From positions 364,392 through 428,391 of IMG/VR virus record IMGVR_UViG_3300032236_001850: DNA of 64,000 nucleotides; one strand, given 5' to 3'. Positions 56,058 through 63,763 of this stretch are shown here, in pieces. Positions within the stretch are counted from its first letter, which is position 1, and every line of letters begins with the position of its first letter. Made by a program: the position numbers and the translations under genes. The notes under the pieces were generated by a model that was given only the letters and a program-made list of their open reading frames with translations, made no database searches and was not told the DNA's origin. Source of the stretch: a virus.

Positions 56058-56357
56058 ATGATACATTTTTTAAGAAACCCTAAGGGTCAAACACTAATAG
56101 AATGCGAAGCAATGGAGGAAGATCTTAGTGCTTCAATGTATGTTTGGAACTACACAATGGAAGTTCTTTACAGAGCTAAACAATCAACAACTGAGGTTCT
56201 TGAATTTGCACGTACCATGGACGACCTTGATGAGATAAGAGGCCTATGGTGGGAGAAAGCAAGAGACATGGAGGATTGGCAAAGCATAGATGATTTCGTT
56301 GCCCATCATTTCAAAGCTGCTGCTAAAAAATATGATCTGAATTACGTAACGGATTAA
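56058..56357 (+). CDS. Small unknown protein
   Basis: 99 residues, helical, acidic, with repeated Glu/Trp (RGLWWEKARDMEDWQ). Co-translated with the kinase (2 bp apart). Unknown. Confidence 0.55.
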   Translation: MIHFLRNPKGQTLIECEAMEEDLSASMYVWNYTMEVLYRAKQSTTEVLEFARTMDDLDEIRGLWWEKARDMEDWQSIDDFVAHHFKAAAKKYDLNYVTD

Positions 56358-56359
56358 AT

Positions 56360-56488
56360 ATGAAAAAGAGATTTGAATGCCAAAGAAAAAATATGCGATG
56401 TCTAAATTGGACCGCTATTATAACCTGGACTATTATATTTACTATAGCCTATAACCTATTCAAATGGTTATATGGTCTTGTATTTTAA
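56360..56488 (+). CDS. Very small single-helix membrane protein
   Basis: 42 codons. Basic N-terminus (MKKRFECQRKNMR) followed by one membrane helix (WTAIITWTIIFTIAYNLF). Two bp after the upstream stop and ending against the opposite-strand gene. Likely real. Confidence 0.55.
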   Translation: MKKRFECQRKNMRCLNWTAIITWTIIFTIAYNLFKWLYGLVF

Positions 56489-56700
56489 TTTCTATTAGGG
56501 AATAAAGGATCTGGTTGTATATCTGGATCCTTCTTATTCTTTAAATATTCCATGGCGGACATACCGACCTGGTCTATAAAACTTGGCATCTTGAATGGCT
56601 CTCTACATTCACCACCAACATTAACACTCCCCACCAGACCTGGATTCATAGCTTCCAGTCTTTTAGAGATCATGTCTAAATATTCTTGACTTGGTTTCAT
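56485..56700 (-). CDS. Small unknown protein
   Basis: 71 residues, Pro- and Met-rich with no known domain (NPGLVGSVNVGGECREPFKM). Second gene of a minus-strand pair; its start overlaps the upstream stop by one base. Convergent with the small membrane gene. Confidence 0.55.
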   Translation of the reverse strand: MKPSQEYLDMISKRLEAMNPGLVGSVNVGGECREPFKMPSFIDQVGMSAMEYLKNKKDPDIQPDPLFPNRN

Positions 56701-57671
56701 TATTTTAGCTTACCTACTAATTTCTTTATCTTTTCTGGATCTTCCAATAGTCCTGGATTCTGTGCATCATAATCCATGAATTTCTTGCTTAATTTTGGAT
56801 TTTCTAGAACCGCAGTTATTAGATCCATAGCTTTATTGTCCGGTATATTTACTATGGCTTTAAAGAACGTCTTCATGTCAAGGTCATCAAAAAGGGAAAC
56901 TATTCTTTTGCATGCTTCAATTGATAATTCATCATTAATAGATGTTCCATATGTTTTTACGAAAGTTGGGATGTTGACATTCCCTTCCAATATCGATTTT
57001 ATAGCTGATGGTCCTAAATTTATTGCCGATGCATATAAGATGTCCTCAATTATATTTATAACGTCCAATTTTTCTTCTCTTGTATAGAATGGATGATCCT
57101 TGGTTATAACGGTAGCATGAAATCCTCCGTTATAATCATTAACTGTATCCACATTGGGGTTACCATATATCGTTACATAACCAGGTGCAGGAGCGCTCAA
57201 TCTTATTGCCATATTATCAATTAGTTCCTTTGCTGAATCACGTCGAGATGAATATCCTCTGGTTCCTCTATAATGAGGCCATCCGCTAGAAGTGCTCTCA
57301 GCTGGTAAGCTTATATCTGCTTTTCTAAAAGTTCTTTTATTTATAAGATTGCTTATAATATTAACAGTTGATGTTCTTCTTTCTGGTCTTTGTGTAACAA
57401 GACCATTTTCATCGTCTCTATATAAATCAAAATCACTAAATGGAACTAGATCGAATTTCTTTTTTAGCTCAGCAAACTCTGGTATCTGAAGAAGCTCCTC
57501 AAACTTAGGAAGATATTTGGTGATTTCCTTTTTAGGTGGTTTCTTCATACCAGCAAATCCCGACTTCTTAAGAATGTTATTAACCTTCTGTAGCTTTTTA
57601 AAATTTTCTATATCTAGTGGCTTTTCTTCCTCGTTTTCGTTCATGAGGAATTCTTTGAATTTTTTAATCAC
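56700..57671 (-). CDS. Unknown protein with capsid-targeting-like N-terminus
   Basis: 323 residues. The head MIKKFKEFLMNENEEE is the copy closest to T4 MKTYQEFIAEA: basic, F-x-x-F, L, then M-N-E. A basic linker follows, then a large helical domain (LSIEACKRIVSLFDDLDMKTFF) with no family I recognise. Its length equals that of the minus-strand gene at 13392, but the bodies do not look alike. A late-type box lies 19 bp upstream. Confidence 0.6.
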   Translation of the reverse strand: MIKKFKEFLMNENEEEKPLDIENFKKLQKVNNILKKSGFAGMKKPPKKEITKYLPKFEELLQIPEFAELKKKFDLVPFSDFDLYRDDENGLVTQRPERRTSTVNIISNLINKRTFRKADISLPAESTSSGWPHYRGTRGYSSRRDSAKELIDNMAIRLSAPAPGYVTIYGNPNVDTVNDYNGGFHATVITKDHPFYTREEKLDVINIIEDILYASAINLGPSAIKSILEGNVNIPTFVKTYGTSINDELSIEACKRIVSLFDDLDMKTFFKAIVNIPDNKAMDLITAVLENPKLSKKFMDYDAQNPGLLEDPEKIKKLVGKLK

Positions 57672-57689
57672 AGCAATTCTTATTTTATC

Positions 57690-57697
57690 TATATATC
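57690..57697 (-). promoter_or_regulatory. Late-type promoter motif GATATATA (minus strand)
   Basis: The minus strand reads TTTCGATATATAGATAA, 19 bp before the start at 57671. It is back to back with the early promoter for the plus-strand gene at 57763. Confidence 0.6.
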
Positions 57698-57710
57698 GAA
57701 AAAATTGAAT

Positions 57711-57749
57711 ATCATTTTTTTATTTCGAATCTTTTTATTATATTTGCAT
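57711..57749 (+). promoter_or_regulatory. Early, host-like promoter
   Basis: ATCATTTTTTTATTTCGAATC..., then TATATTTGCAT with the -7 box at 57739-57746. Confidence 0.8.
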
Positions 57750-57762
57750 AAAATAATAAATA

Positions 57763-58233
57763 ATGGGAACATACACAGGAATTCATTTGGGTGTCTTCAT
57801 AAAGGTGCCAATAAGGGAAATAGAAATCACAGAAACCAAATTTGTAGATCCCGAGACAGGTAAAACAAAGAAAACCAAATTCTGTCCGGATACTGGTAAA
57901 GAATTTAAAACAGAAACTTTTACTAGAAAAGAGAAAGATTACCCATCTGCTTATATAGAGAAGGAAGGTTATAGAGAGGATGAATTTTGGCAACCTGCAT
58001 ATCATGGAGGTGGAGAGGAGTTTCAGGTTTTTTTATTGAATTCCAAAAATCCTAAGTATGTTATAGATGCTGATGTTGATGATCTTGATTGTATAAACTT
58101 CATCGGTAGAAACAATAACTATGAATCGATAGTTGAGGAATTCACTAAGGAATACGAAAAATATATTAACTATTATAAGGAGCAGTATGGAGAAATCCAA
58201 ATCTGCTACGGTCTAACAATTTATGCACACTAA
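57763..58233 (+). CDS. Unknown protein
   Basis: 156 residues. The start GTYTGIHLGVFIKVPIREIE followed by TKFCPDTGKEFKTETF reads like a small beta domain; a GT-x-TG-x-H-x-G-x-F start is seen in phage proteins of unknown role. First gene behind an early promoter. Confidence 0.55.
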   Translation: MGTYTGIHLGVFIKVPIREIEITETKFVDPETGKTKKTKFCPDTGKEFKTETFTRKEKDYPSAYIEKEGYREDEFWQPAYHGGGEEFQVFLLNSKNPKYVIDADVDDLDCINFIGRNNNYESIVEEFTKEYEKYINYYKEQYGEIQICYGLTIYAH

Positions 58234-58234
58234 A

Positions 58235-58690
58235 ATGAAAAAAATTAGAAATGCTGTTTTCGAAACTAACAGCTCAAGTTCACACAGTATCTCAGTTTCG
58301 GATGTAAATTCTGACGAATTGATGGATAACGTCATGGTCATGGATGAAAATGATAATGTCGTAGTGGAACCCGGAGAATTTGGATGGGAGGAAGAAGTTT
58401 ATAATGATTCTGTGACGAAGGCAAGTTATATGCTTACTTATATTAAGAATTACTGTGGTGACAGGGAATCAGAATTCGAGGAGATGCTTAAGGATGTAAT
58501 CAAGGAGCAAACAGGATGCAACGATGTTATCTTTAATGAATCTGGTGACAAATACTATAATTATGGTTATATCGATCATCAGTCATCATCAAACGATCAG
58601 CTTCACTGGGTTTTTGAGAATAAAGAAACACTTAGACAGTTTATTTTCAACAGAGAATCAATACTAGAGACAGACAATGACAACCATTAA
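58235..58690 (+). CDS. Conserved phage protein with FETNSSSSHS motif
   Basis: 152 residues from the ATG at 58235. The N-terminal KKIRNAVFETNSSSSHSISV is a signature I know from many phage and plasmid proteins of unknown function. The remainder is acidic. Overlaps the radical SAM gene by 14 bp, so joint function is possible. Confidence 0.65.
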   Translation: MKKIRNAVFETNSSSSHSISVSDVNSDELMDNVMVMDENDNVVVEPGEFGWEEEVYNDSVTKASYMLTYIKNYCGDRESEFEEMLKDVIKEQTGCNDVIFNESGDKYYNYGYIDHQSSSNDQLHWVFENKETLRQFIFNRESILETDNDNH

Positions 58691-59555
58691 TACATACCAA
58701 AATGGTAACACAACCGTTACCCTAATGAGCGATGGTACAAAAATAAGGGAGTATGAAGGTACTCCCGTTGTTTATCATCCAGAAAGCATAGATGTGAAGA
58801 TCACGGACTATTGTGACATGGGATGTGCTTATTGTCACGAGAGCTCCACCAAAGCTGGGGTTCATGGTGATCTTGGCGTGCTTCTTGAAACCCTGAAGGA
58901 TCTTCCTGCCGGTGTGGAGTTAGCTATAGGTGGGGGTAATCCTCTAGCTCATCCGGATCTTATCCCTTTCCTTCAAACCCTGAAGGCAAGAGGTATCGTT
59001 GCAAATCTAACCATAAATCAAGGACATCTTAAAACATTCCAAGATCTTATTGTTTATTTAATCAAGGACAATCTAGTAAAGGGTGTTGGTATTTCTATAA
59101 CCAGCAACAACTTCACTTATGTTAAACCTCTATTGGAAATAAGTGATAATATAGTTTACCATATTATTGCTGGTGTAAACAAGGTGGACGACATGGAAAA
59201 ACTAATCTCACTTGGGAAATGTAAAGTGCTTGTACTTGGATATAAGCATTTTGGATTTGGCGTTAACTTCCATAGCGAAGCGGTGGAGAAAGAAATTAGA
59301 AGATGGTATATTCATTTACCAAAATATCTTGGTAAGTGCGTGGTTTCTTTTGATAATCTAGCAATCGAACAACTTAATGTTAAGAGACTATTCACTAATC
59401 GAGGATGGGAGAAATTCTACATGGGTGATGACTTCTGTTTCACTATGTATATTGACGCTGTTAAGCAAAATTATGCTCCGACCAGTAGAAGTAGTGACCG
59501 AAGATCTTTTGCTCAGTATACGCTGCTAGAATACTTTAATACGGAAAGAAAATAG
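58677..59555 (+). CDS. Radical SAM enzyme
   Basis: 292 residues. The cluster motif CDMGCAYCHE (C-x3-C-x2-C, ~46-53) and the AdoMet segment ELAIGGGNPLAHPDL (~80-94) define the family. The C-terminus (~230-290) has a few more Cys but no clear second cluster. The substrate is unknown. The adjacent NSSSSHS protein could be a partner or target. Confidence 0.82.
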   Translation: MTTINTYQNGNTTVTLMSDGTKIREYEGTPVVYHPESIDVKITDYCDMGCAYCHESSTKAGVHGDLGVLLETLKDLPAGVELAIGGGNPLAHPDLIPFLQTLKARGIVANLTINQGHLKTFQDLIVYLIKDNLVKGVGISITSNNFTYVKPLLEISDNIVYHIIAGVNKVDDMEKLISLGKCKVLVLGYKHFGFGVNFHSEAVEKEIRRWYIHLPKYLGKCVVSFDNLAIEQLNVKRLFTNRGWEKFYMGDDFCFTMYIDAVKQNYAPTSRSSDRRSFAQYTLLEYFNTERK

Positions 59556-59557
59556 CT

Positions 59558-59986
59558 ATGGCAGTAATAGGAATACATTACGATGGCGGCAATTACTACG
59601 ATGATGATGACCAATTAGTTGAATTTCCAATTGGGTATCAAAATGTTTATCTTCATACAGGCAAGGGTGAATTTATATTCGACTCTGGAGATTTTGTGAA
59701 GGATTGGTTTAACGCTAAGAAGAAATATGTTGAGGTTATGGACGAGGAACCATGGCTTTCTGGATCTTCAAGTTGCGATCATTTCATAACAGATGGAGCA
59801 AAATTCGACAGCGCGTATTTACATACAGACGAGGAGGGAAATCCTGAACTTAGATACATTGATTATTCAGATGAAAACTATCTATATAATCAGAGAGATG
59901 TATACGAGAAGGGATGGGAGATGTTTGTGAATCCTGGAGAAACACCGACGTGGAAGGAATTAAGTGAATATTGTAAAAAAGAATAA
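59558..59986 (+). CDS. Unknown acidic protein
   Basis: 142 residues, acidic and aromatic-rich (YDGGNYYDDDDQLVEFPIGY). No known domain; 2 bp after the radical SAM gene. Confidence 0.55.
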   Translation: MAVIGIHYDGGNYYDDDDQLVEFPIGYQNVYLHTGKGEFIFDSGDFVKDWFNAKKKYVEVMDEEPWLSGSSSCDHFITDGAKFDSAYLHTDEEGNPELRYIDYSDENYLYNQRDVYEKGWEMFVNPGETPTWKELSEYCKKE

Positions 59987-59987
59987 T

Positions 59988-61019
59988 ATGAAATTACAAG
60001 ATGTAATAAATGGACTTAATGATGGATCGATAACAATAATGGGAACTCATTATACAAATCCACTTGTTGATAAATTGGAGTATGAGATTAATCATCTCCA
60101 GGATATGATTAAGGAGTATACACAAAAAATAAAGGATAAAGAACCAGAAATTAGAGAGAATCAACATCAGGGAATGCTGGATTGGTACATCAGGGATCTT
60201 AATATGGATCTGGAATTTGGTGATGATCTAATGAGAGCCGAAAATTATTGTTTTGATTGTGACGAACATCTTCGTGTTGTTCTTATTGACGAGAAAACAA
60301 TTGCATATTCAGATCAACATCATTTCTATTCAATAGTATCCGAAAAGAGAGGTGAGGGCAGGAAATTTTTGGTTTCTGACGTGAAGTCTTGTTCCTGTGG
60401 TGATCTTAGAGAAAAATCCAAAATGGTTTCCAGAATAGAGGTTCCAACCGGTGAATTAGTTTTTTCTAACTTCTTCAGAACCAAAGAATTATACTGTGAT
60501 CCTGACAACGAATGGGGTAAACCTGGCATAAATTCTCTTTTGGGTAGAGATGCACTTATGCAGAATTTAGCAACCCGAAATGTTGGGTATGGTCAGATGG
60601 GAAATATGAGTGCTGGTATTTGTAGTAATGGGAGGGATGAGATCTACGTTTGTGACACTTATCCAGTAGCTCTTGATAATGCTAGATACTATGAGGATCA
60701 TCCAGAAAGGCTCGAGGAGATGTCGGAGAAGGAGAAAAGGATGCTTTATAAGGATGTTGAGGACTCTAAAAATCTGGAGAAAAAATTTGAAACCGAAGGA
60801 TTTACAAATCATGGTAATGTTTCAATGAGTGTTTGGAGATGGCAATGTGCGGATAAATCTGTACTTGATGCTCATGGAGAAGATCTGGAAGCACTCAAGA
60901 AGGATTATGTTGATGTTATTACAGTGAAAGTTGAACCTGGAACTTGGGAAATAGAACACTACTACGACTTCCCTTGCAATGGTGATGTCATATATTCTAA
61001 ATTAACAAAAGTAAAATAA
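59988..61019 (+). CDS. Unknown protein with several Cys
   Basis: 343 residues from the ATG at 59988 (a GTG at 59964 is less likely). Coiled-coil-like N-terminal helix (~15-50), then a Cys-containing domain (YCFDCDEHL; KSCSCGDLR) and a helical end. Perhaps zinc-binding. No family recognised. Confidence 0.55.
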   Translation: MKLQDVINGLNDGSITIMGTHYTNPLVDKLEYEINHLQDMIKEYTQKIKDKEPEIRENQHQGMLDWYIRDLNMDLEFGDDLMRAENYCFDCDEHLRVVLIDEKTIAYSDQHHFYSIVSEKRGEGRKFLVSDVKSCSCGDLREKSKMVSRIEVPTGELVFSNFFRTKELYCDPDNEWGKPGINSLLGRDALMQNLATRNVGYGQMGNMSAGICSNGRDEIYVCDTYPVALDNARYYEDHPERLEEMSEKEKRMLYKDVEDSKNLEKKFETEGFTNHGNVSMSVWRWQCADKSVLDAHGEDLEALKKDYVDVITVKVEPGTWEIEHYYDFPCNGDVIYSKLTKVK

Positions 61020-61390
61020 TGGAATATTCTAAGTTTGAGGAGATAATCAAAAGAATGAAAAGCCACGGCGAAAGAAACAGCAAGGCTTATGAACTTAATA
61101 TAGACCTTATTAATTTCTGTGACGATCTGGAAACCATAGTCAGCCTACTTATTCGCGAAGTCTATGGTGAAGAGGGTGCTGGTTGGTTTGATTGGTTCTG
61201 CTTTGATGCGGATTTCGGTGAGAAGGACTGGAGCAAATCTGCAACATACGAAAACGTTAATGGGATTATGAGAAAGATTAAGGAGGAGGGAGATCCAAAA
61301 TGGGGAGCTAGCGACGAAAACGGCAATCCCATTTGTTACTCTGTTAGATCAACGTGGGAATATTTAGAAGCTAACTATAATAAGAAATAA
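61019..61390 (+). CDS. Conserved-looking small phage protein
   Basis: 123 residues. INFCDDLETIVSLLIREVYGEEGAGWFDWFCF is of a type I associate with phage proteins of unknown function. One-base overlap with the previous gene, 1 bp before the glycosylase. Confidence 0.55.
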   Translation: MEYSKFEEIIKRMKSHGERNSKAYELNIDLINFCDDLETIVSLLIREVYGEEGAGWFDWFCFDADFGEKDWSKSATYENVNGIMRKIKEEGDPKWGASDENGNPICYSVRSTWEYLEANYNKK

Positions 61391-61391
61391 A

Positions 61392-62210
61392 ATGCCAGAA
61401 TTACCAGAAGTAGCAAGAACCGTACATTCTTTAAGTCAAATAATAAAAGGTGGTACTTTAGAGGAGGTCATTATCCATTCCGGCCGATATGCAAAGCACG
61501 GTGATCCTGCTGGATTGGAGAATTTTAGAAATGATCTCCCAGCAAAAATAGACGATATTAATTTCCAGGGCAAACTCATAATATTTGAATTTACTGGGAG
61601 TAGCGGAAAGAAGTGGTGGGCTTGGAACACATTAGGTATGTCCGGTGGCTGGAGAAATGATTGGTCTAAACATGGACATGTAGAATTTAGATGTAAGTTT
61701 CTATCTGTTTTCTTCACAGATATACGAAATTTTGGTACACTCAAATTTACTGATAGCCTGGATGAAACGAATAAAAAGAAAAGAACAATTGGACCGAATC
61801 ATTTAAGTGACGAGATTTCTAATGAACTTTTTAAACAAAGGCTGATGAAATATCCAAATAAAACACTGCCAGAGGTTCTAATGAATCAGTCGCTGATAGG
61901 CGGAATCGGAAACTATATAAAGGCTGAGGTTCTTTATAGAGCTGGTGTATCACCACATAGACTTGTTGGCTCTCTTAACGATGAGGAATTTTCAGCTCTG
62001 AATCGAGAAACAAGGGACGTTGTCAGGAGTTCTTATGCCAGAAGAGGTGCAACAATTAGCACATATCGAGACATTGAAGGGAATGGTGGTGAGTTTGTTT
62101 TTTACTTCAAAGTTTATGGTAGACCGATATGTGAAAATGGATACCAAGTAGTTAGAGAAATAACTAAGGATAAAAGAATGACCCACTGGGTACCACAAAT
62201 ACAAAGATAA
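61392..62210 (+). CDS. Fpg/Nei-type DNA glycosylase with zincless finger
   Basis: 272 residues. The invariant start MPELPEVART gives the catalytic Pro1 and Glu2. The H2TH region is LMNQSLIGGIGNYIKAEVLYRAGVSPHR (~160-187). The C-terminal finger YGRPICENGYQVVREITKDKRMTHWVPQIQ keeps the key Arg but lacks the four zinc Cys, as in NEIL1 and Mimivirus-type enzymes. It removes oxidised bases and cuts the strand. Third base- or lesion-repair enzyme in the window besides the MBD4-like and UVDE proteins. Confidence 0.9.
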   Translation: MPELPEVARTVHSLSQIIKGGTLEEVIIHSGRYAKHGDPAGLENFRNDLPAKIDDINFQGKLIIFEFTGSSGKKWWAWNTLGMSGGWRNDWSKHGHVEFRCKFLSVFFTDIRNFGTLKFTDSLDETNKKKRTIGPNHLSDEISNELFKQRLMKYPNKTLPEVLMNQSLIGGIGNYIKAEVLYRAGVSPHRLVGSLNDEEFSALNRETRDVVRSSYARRGATISTYRDIEGNGGEFVFYFKVYGRPICENGYQVVREITKDKRMTHWVPQIQR

Positions 62211-62425
62211 TGCCATACCCAAAGTACAAAAAAGGAGAGAAGGTAGAAATCATTGGTAACACCATTGGTTTTATAAAAGATGGAAAAATTGGACCTTTTT
62301 ATGGAACAATTAGAGAAATTGACGGTAAAGATATTTATATAAAACCTAGATATCAAAGATGGACAGGCCACTGGTATATGTGGGAGATTAAAAAGATTGA
62401 AGATGTCAAAGCGAGCAAGATCTGA
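62210..62425 (+). CDS. Small beta-rich unknown protein
   Basis: 71 residues. PYPKYKKGEKVEIIGNTIGF and GTIREIDGKDIYIKPR suggest a KOW/SH3-like barrel. Overlaps the glycosylase by one base and the AAA+ gene by 23 bp. Confidence 0.55.
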   Translation: MPYPKYKKGEKVEIIGNTIGFIKDGKIGPFYGTIREIDGKDIYIKPRYQRWTGHWYMWEIKKIEDVKASKI

Positions 62426-63419
62426 GGAAATAAGACAAACACTTAAGAAAATTAAAACCTATAGTATGAATGAGTATCACCCAAATCACCCGAGATCCAT
62501 ATCTGAATTATTGGAGGAGGAAGAAGAAACTAAAAGAAAAAATGATTTCACACAGTGGAACATAGTCGGAGATGGTAGTTATATAGCTGCACCTAAAACA
62601 CAGAAGATTTTATTTCCAGGTCTTTATGAACCACACTATAACAATAGAGCTAGTGAATGGGGATTGATGAAACAGGATGTTAATACTGATGAGCTTTATG
62701 AGCTACCAACAAAGGAGATTGAGGTTATCCTAACAGATCTTAAAAGCTTCTGGGATAAGAAGGATGAATATGCAAAGTATAAACTTATGCACAAAAGGGG
62801 TATACTTCTTTACGGAGATCCCGGATGTGGTAAATCTGGTATACTTCAGCTTTGTATGAAACACATCATCAAGGATCTTGGTGGAATAGTGATTAATGTT
62901 AAAGATGAAGATACTGTTAGAGGTTACTTGGAAGTTATTGGTAAACTAAGACAAATCGAACCAGATAGACCAATCATAGTTATCATAGAGGATATTGACG
63001 GTATAGCAGCGGAAGGAAGCTATGTTACATCTCAACTTCTTAACATGTTGGATGGTATTAAGCAAATTGAGAATGTTGTTTATATAGCAACAACAAATTA
63101 CCCTGAGAAGTTAGCGGAAAGGATCACAAACCGTCCGTCTCGCTTCGATAGAAGGTATTATATAGCTCCTCCGTCTCCAGAAGTAAGAATGTCTTATTTG
63201 AAAAATAAACTCGGTAGTGAAGCCGAAATCGACTTTAATATGTGGGTTAAAGATACTGAGGGCATGTCAATCTCTCACCTTAAGGAGCTATTCATATCTG
63301 TTTTCCTATTGGATAATAAATATGAGGAAGCTCTTAAGCATCTGAAGGAACTTAAGAAAACACCGAGAGGGAAGGGACAAAAAGGAGTTGGGTTCAGTAC
63401 ATCTAAAGACAACGATTAG
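62403..63419 (+). CDS. AAA+ ATPase (FtsH/BCS1-like core)
   Basis: 338 residues from the ATG at 62403. Walker A YGDPGCGKSG near 138-147, Walker B IIVIIEDIDGI near 195-205, and the arginine-finger region NRPSRFDRRYYI near 242-253. N-terminal ~110 residues are unknown. It probably remodels a protein complex. The following gene encodes a coiled-coil protein and could be its adaptor. Confidence 0.88.
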   Translation: MSKRARSEEIRQTLKKIKTYSMNEYHPNHPRSISELLEEEEETKRKNDFTQWNIVGDGSYIAAPKTQKILFPGLYEPHYNNRASEWGLMKQDVNTDELYELPTKEIEVILTDLKSFWDKKDEYAKYKLMHKRGILLYGDPGCGKSGILQLCMKHIIKDLGGIVINVKDEDTVRGYLEVIGKLRQIEPDRPIIVIIEDIDGIAAEGSYVTSQLLNMLDGIKQIENVVYIATTNYPEKLAERITNRPSRFDRRYYIAPPSPEVRMSYLKNKLGSEAEIDFNMWVKDTEGMSISHLKELFISVFLLDNKYEEALKHLKELKKTPRGKGQKGVGFSTSKDND

Positions 63420-63421
63420 TC

Positions 63422-63763
63422 ATGAAAAAATACGATAACTCAGTTCTTATTAAATTAAGAAGAACTTACTCTGAAAACGAAGCAGTTATGTGGGCTTTGA
63501 ATAAGCTTAAAGAGATGTATGTTGAGAGAGGGCAGAATAATGCTTATATCCATGAGCTTGAAGACAAAGTTAGAAAATTAGAAAAAGAACTTCTCAAAAG
63601 AGAAAAGCAAGTTCCATTAACAGATGAGCAAAGAAGCGAATATGATCAATATATGAGCATGAAATCAGAGATGGAAAGCAAAACTCAGATGAAGAAAGAA
63701 ATAGAAAGATTAACAAAGGACAACAAGGATCTTGTTGGACGTATAGCTAGAATGCAGCAATAA
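63422..63763 (+). CDS. Coiled-coil protein
   Basis: 113 residues. Long heptad-rich helices (~38-60 and ~75-113; IHELEDKVRKLEKELLKREK). Two bp after the AAA+ gene and overlapping the next start, so a structural partner of the ATPase is a reasonable guess. A similar charged helix is common in phage scaffolding-like proteins. Confidence 0.6.
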   Translation: MKKYDNSVLIKLRRTYSENEAVMWALNKLKEMYVERGQNNAYIHELEDKVRKLEKELLKREKQVPLTDEQRSEYDQYMSMKSEMESKTQMKKEIERLTKDNKDLVGRIARMQQ

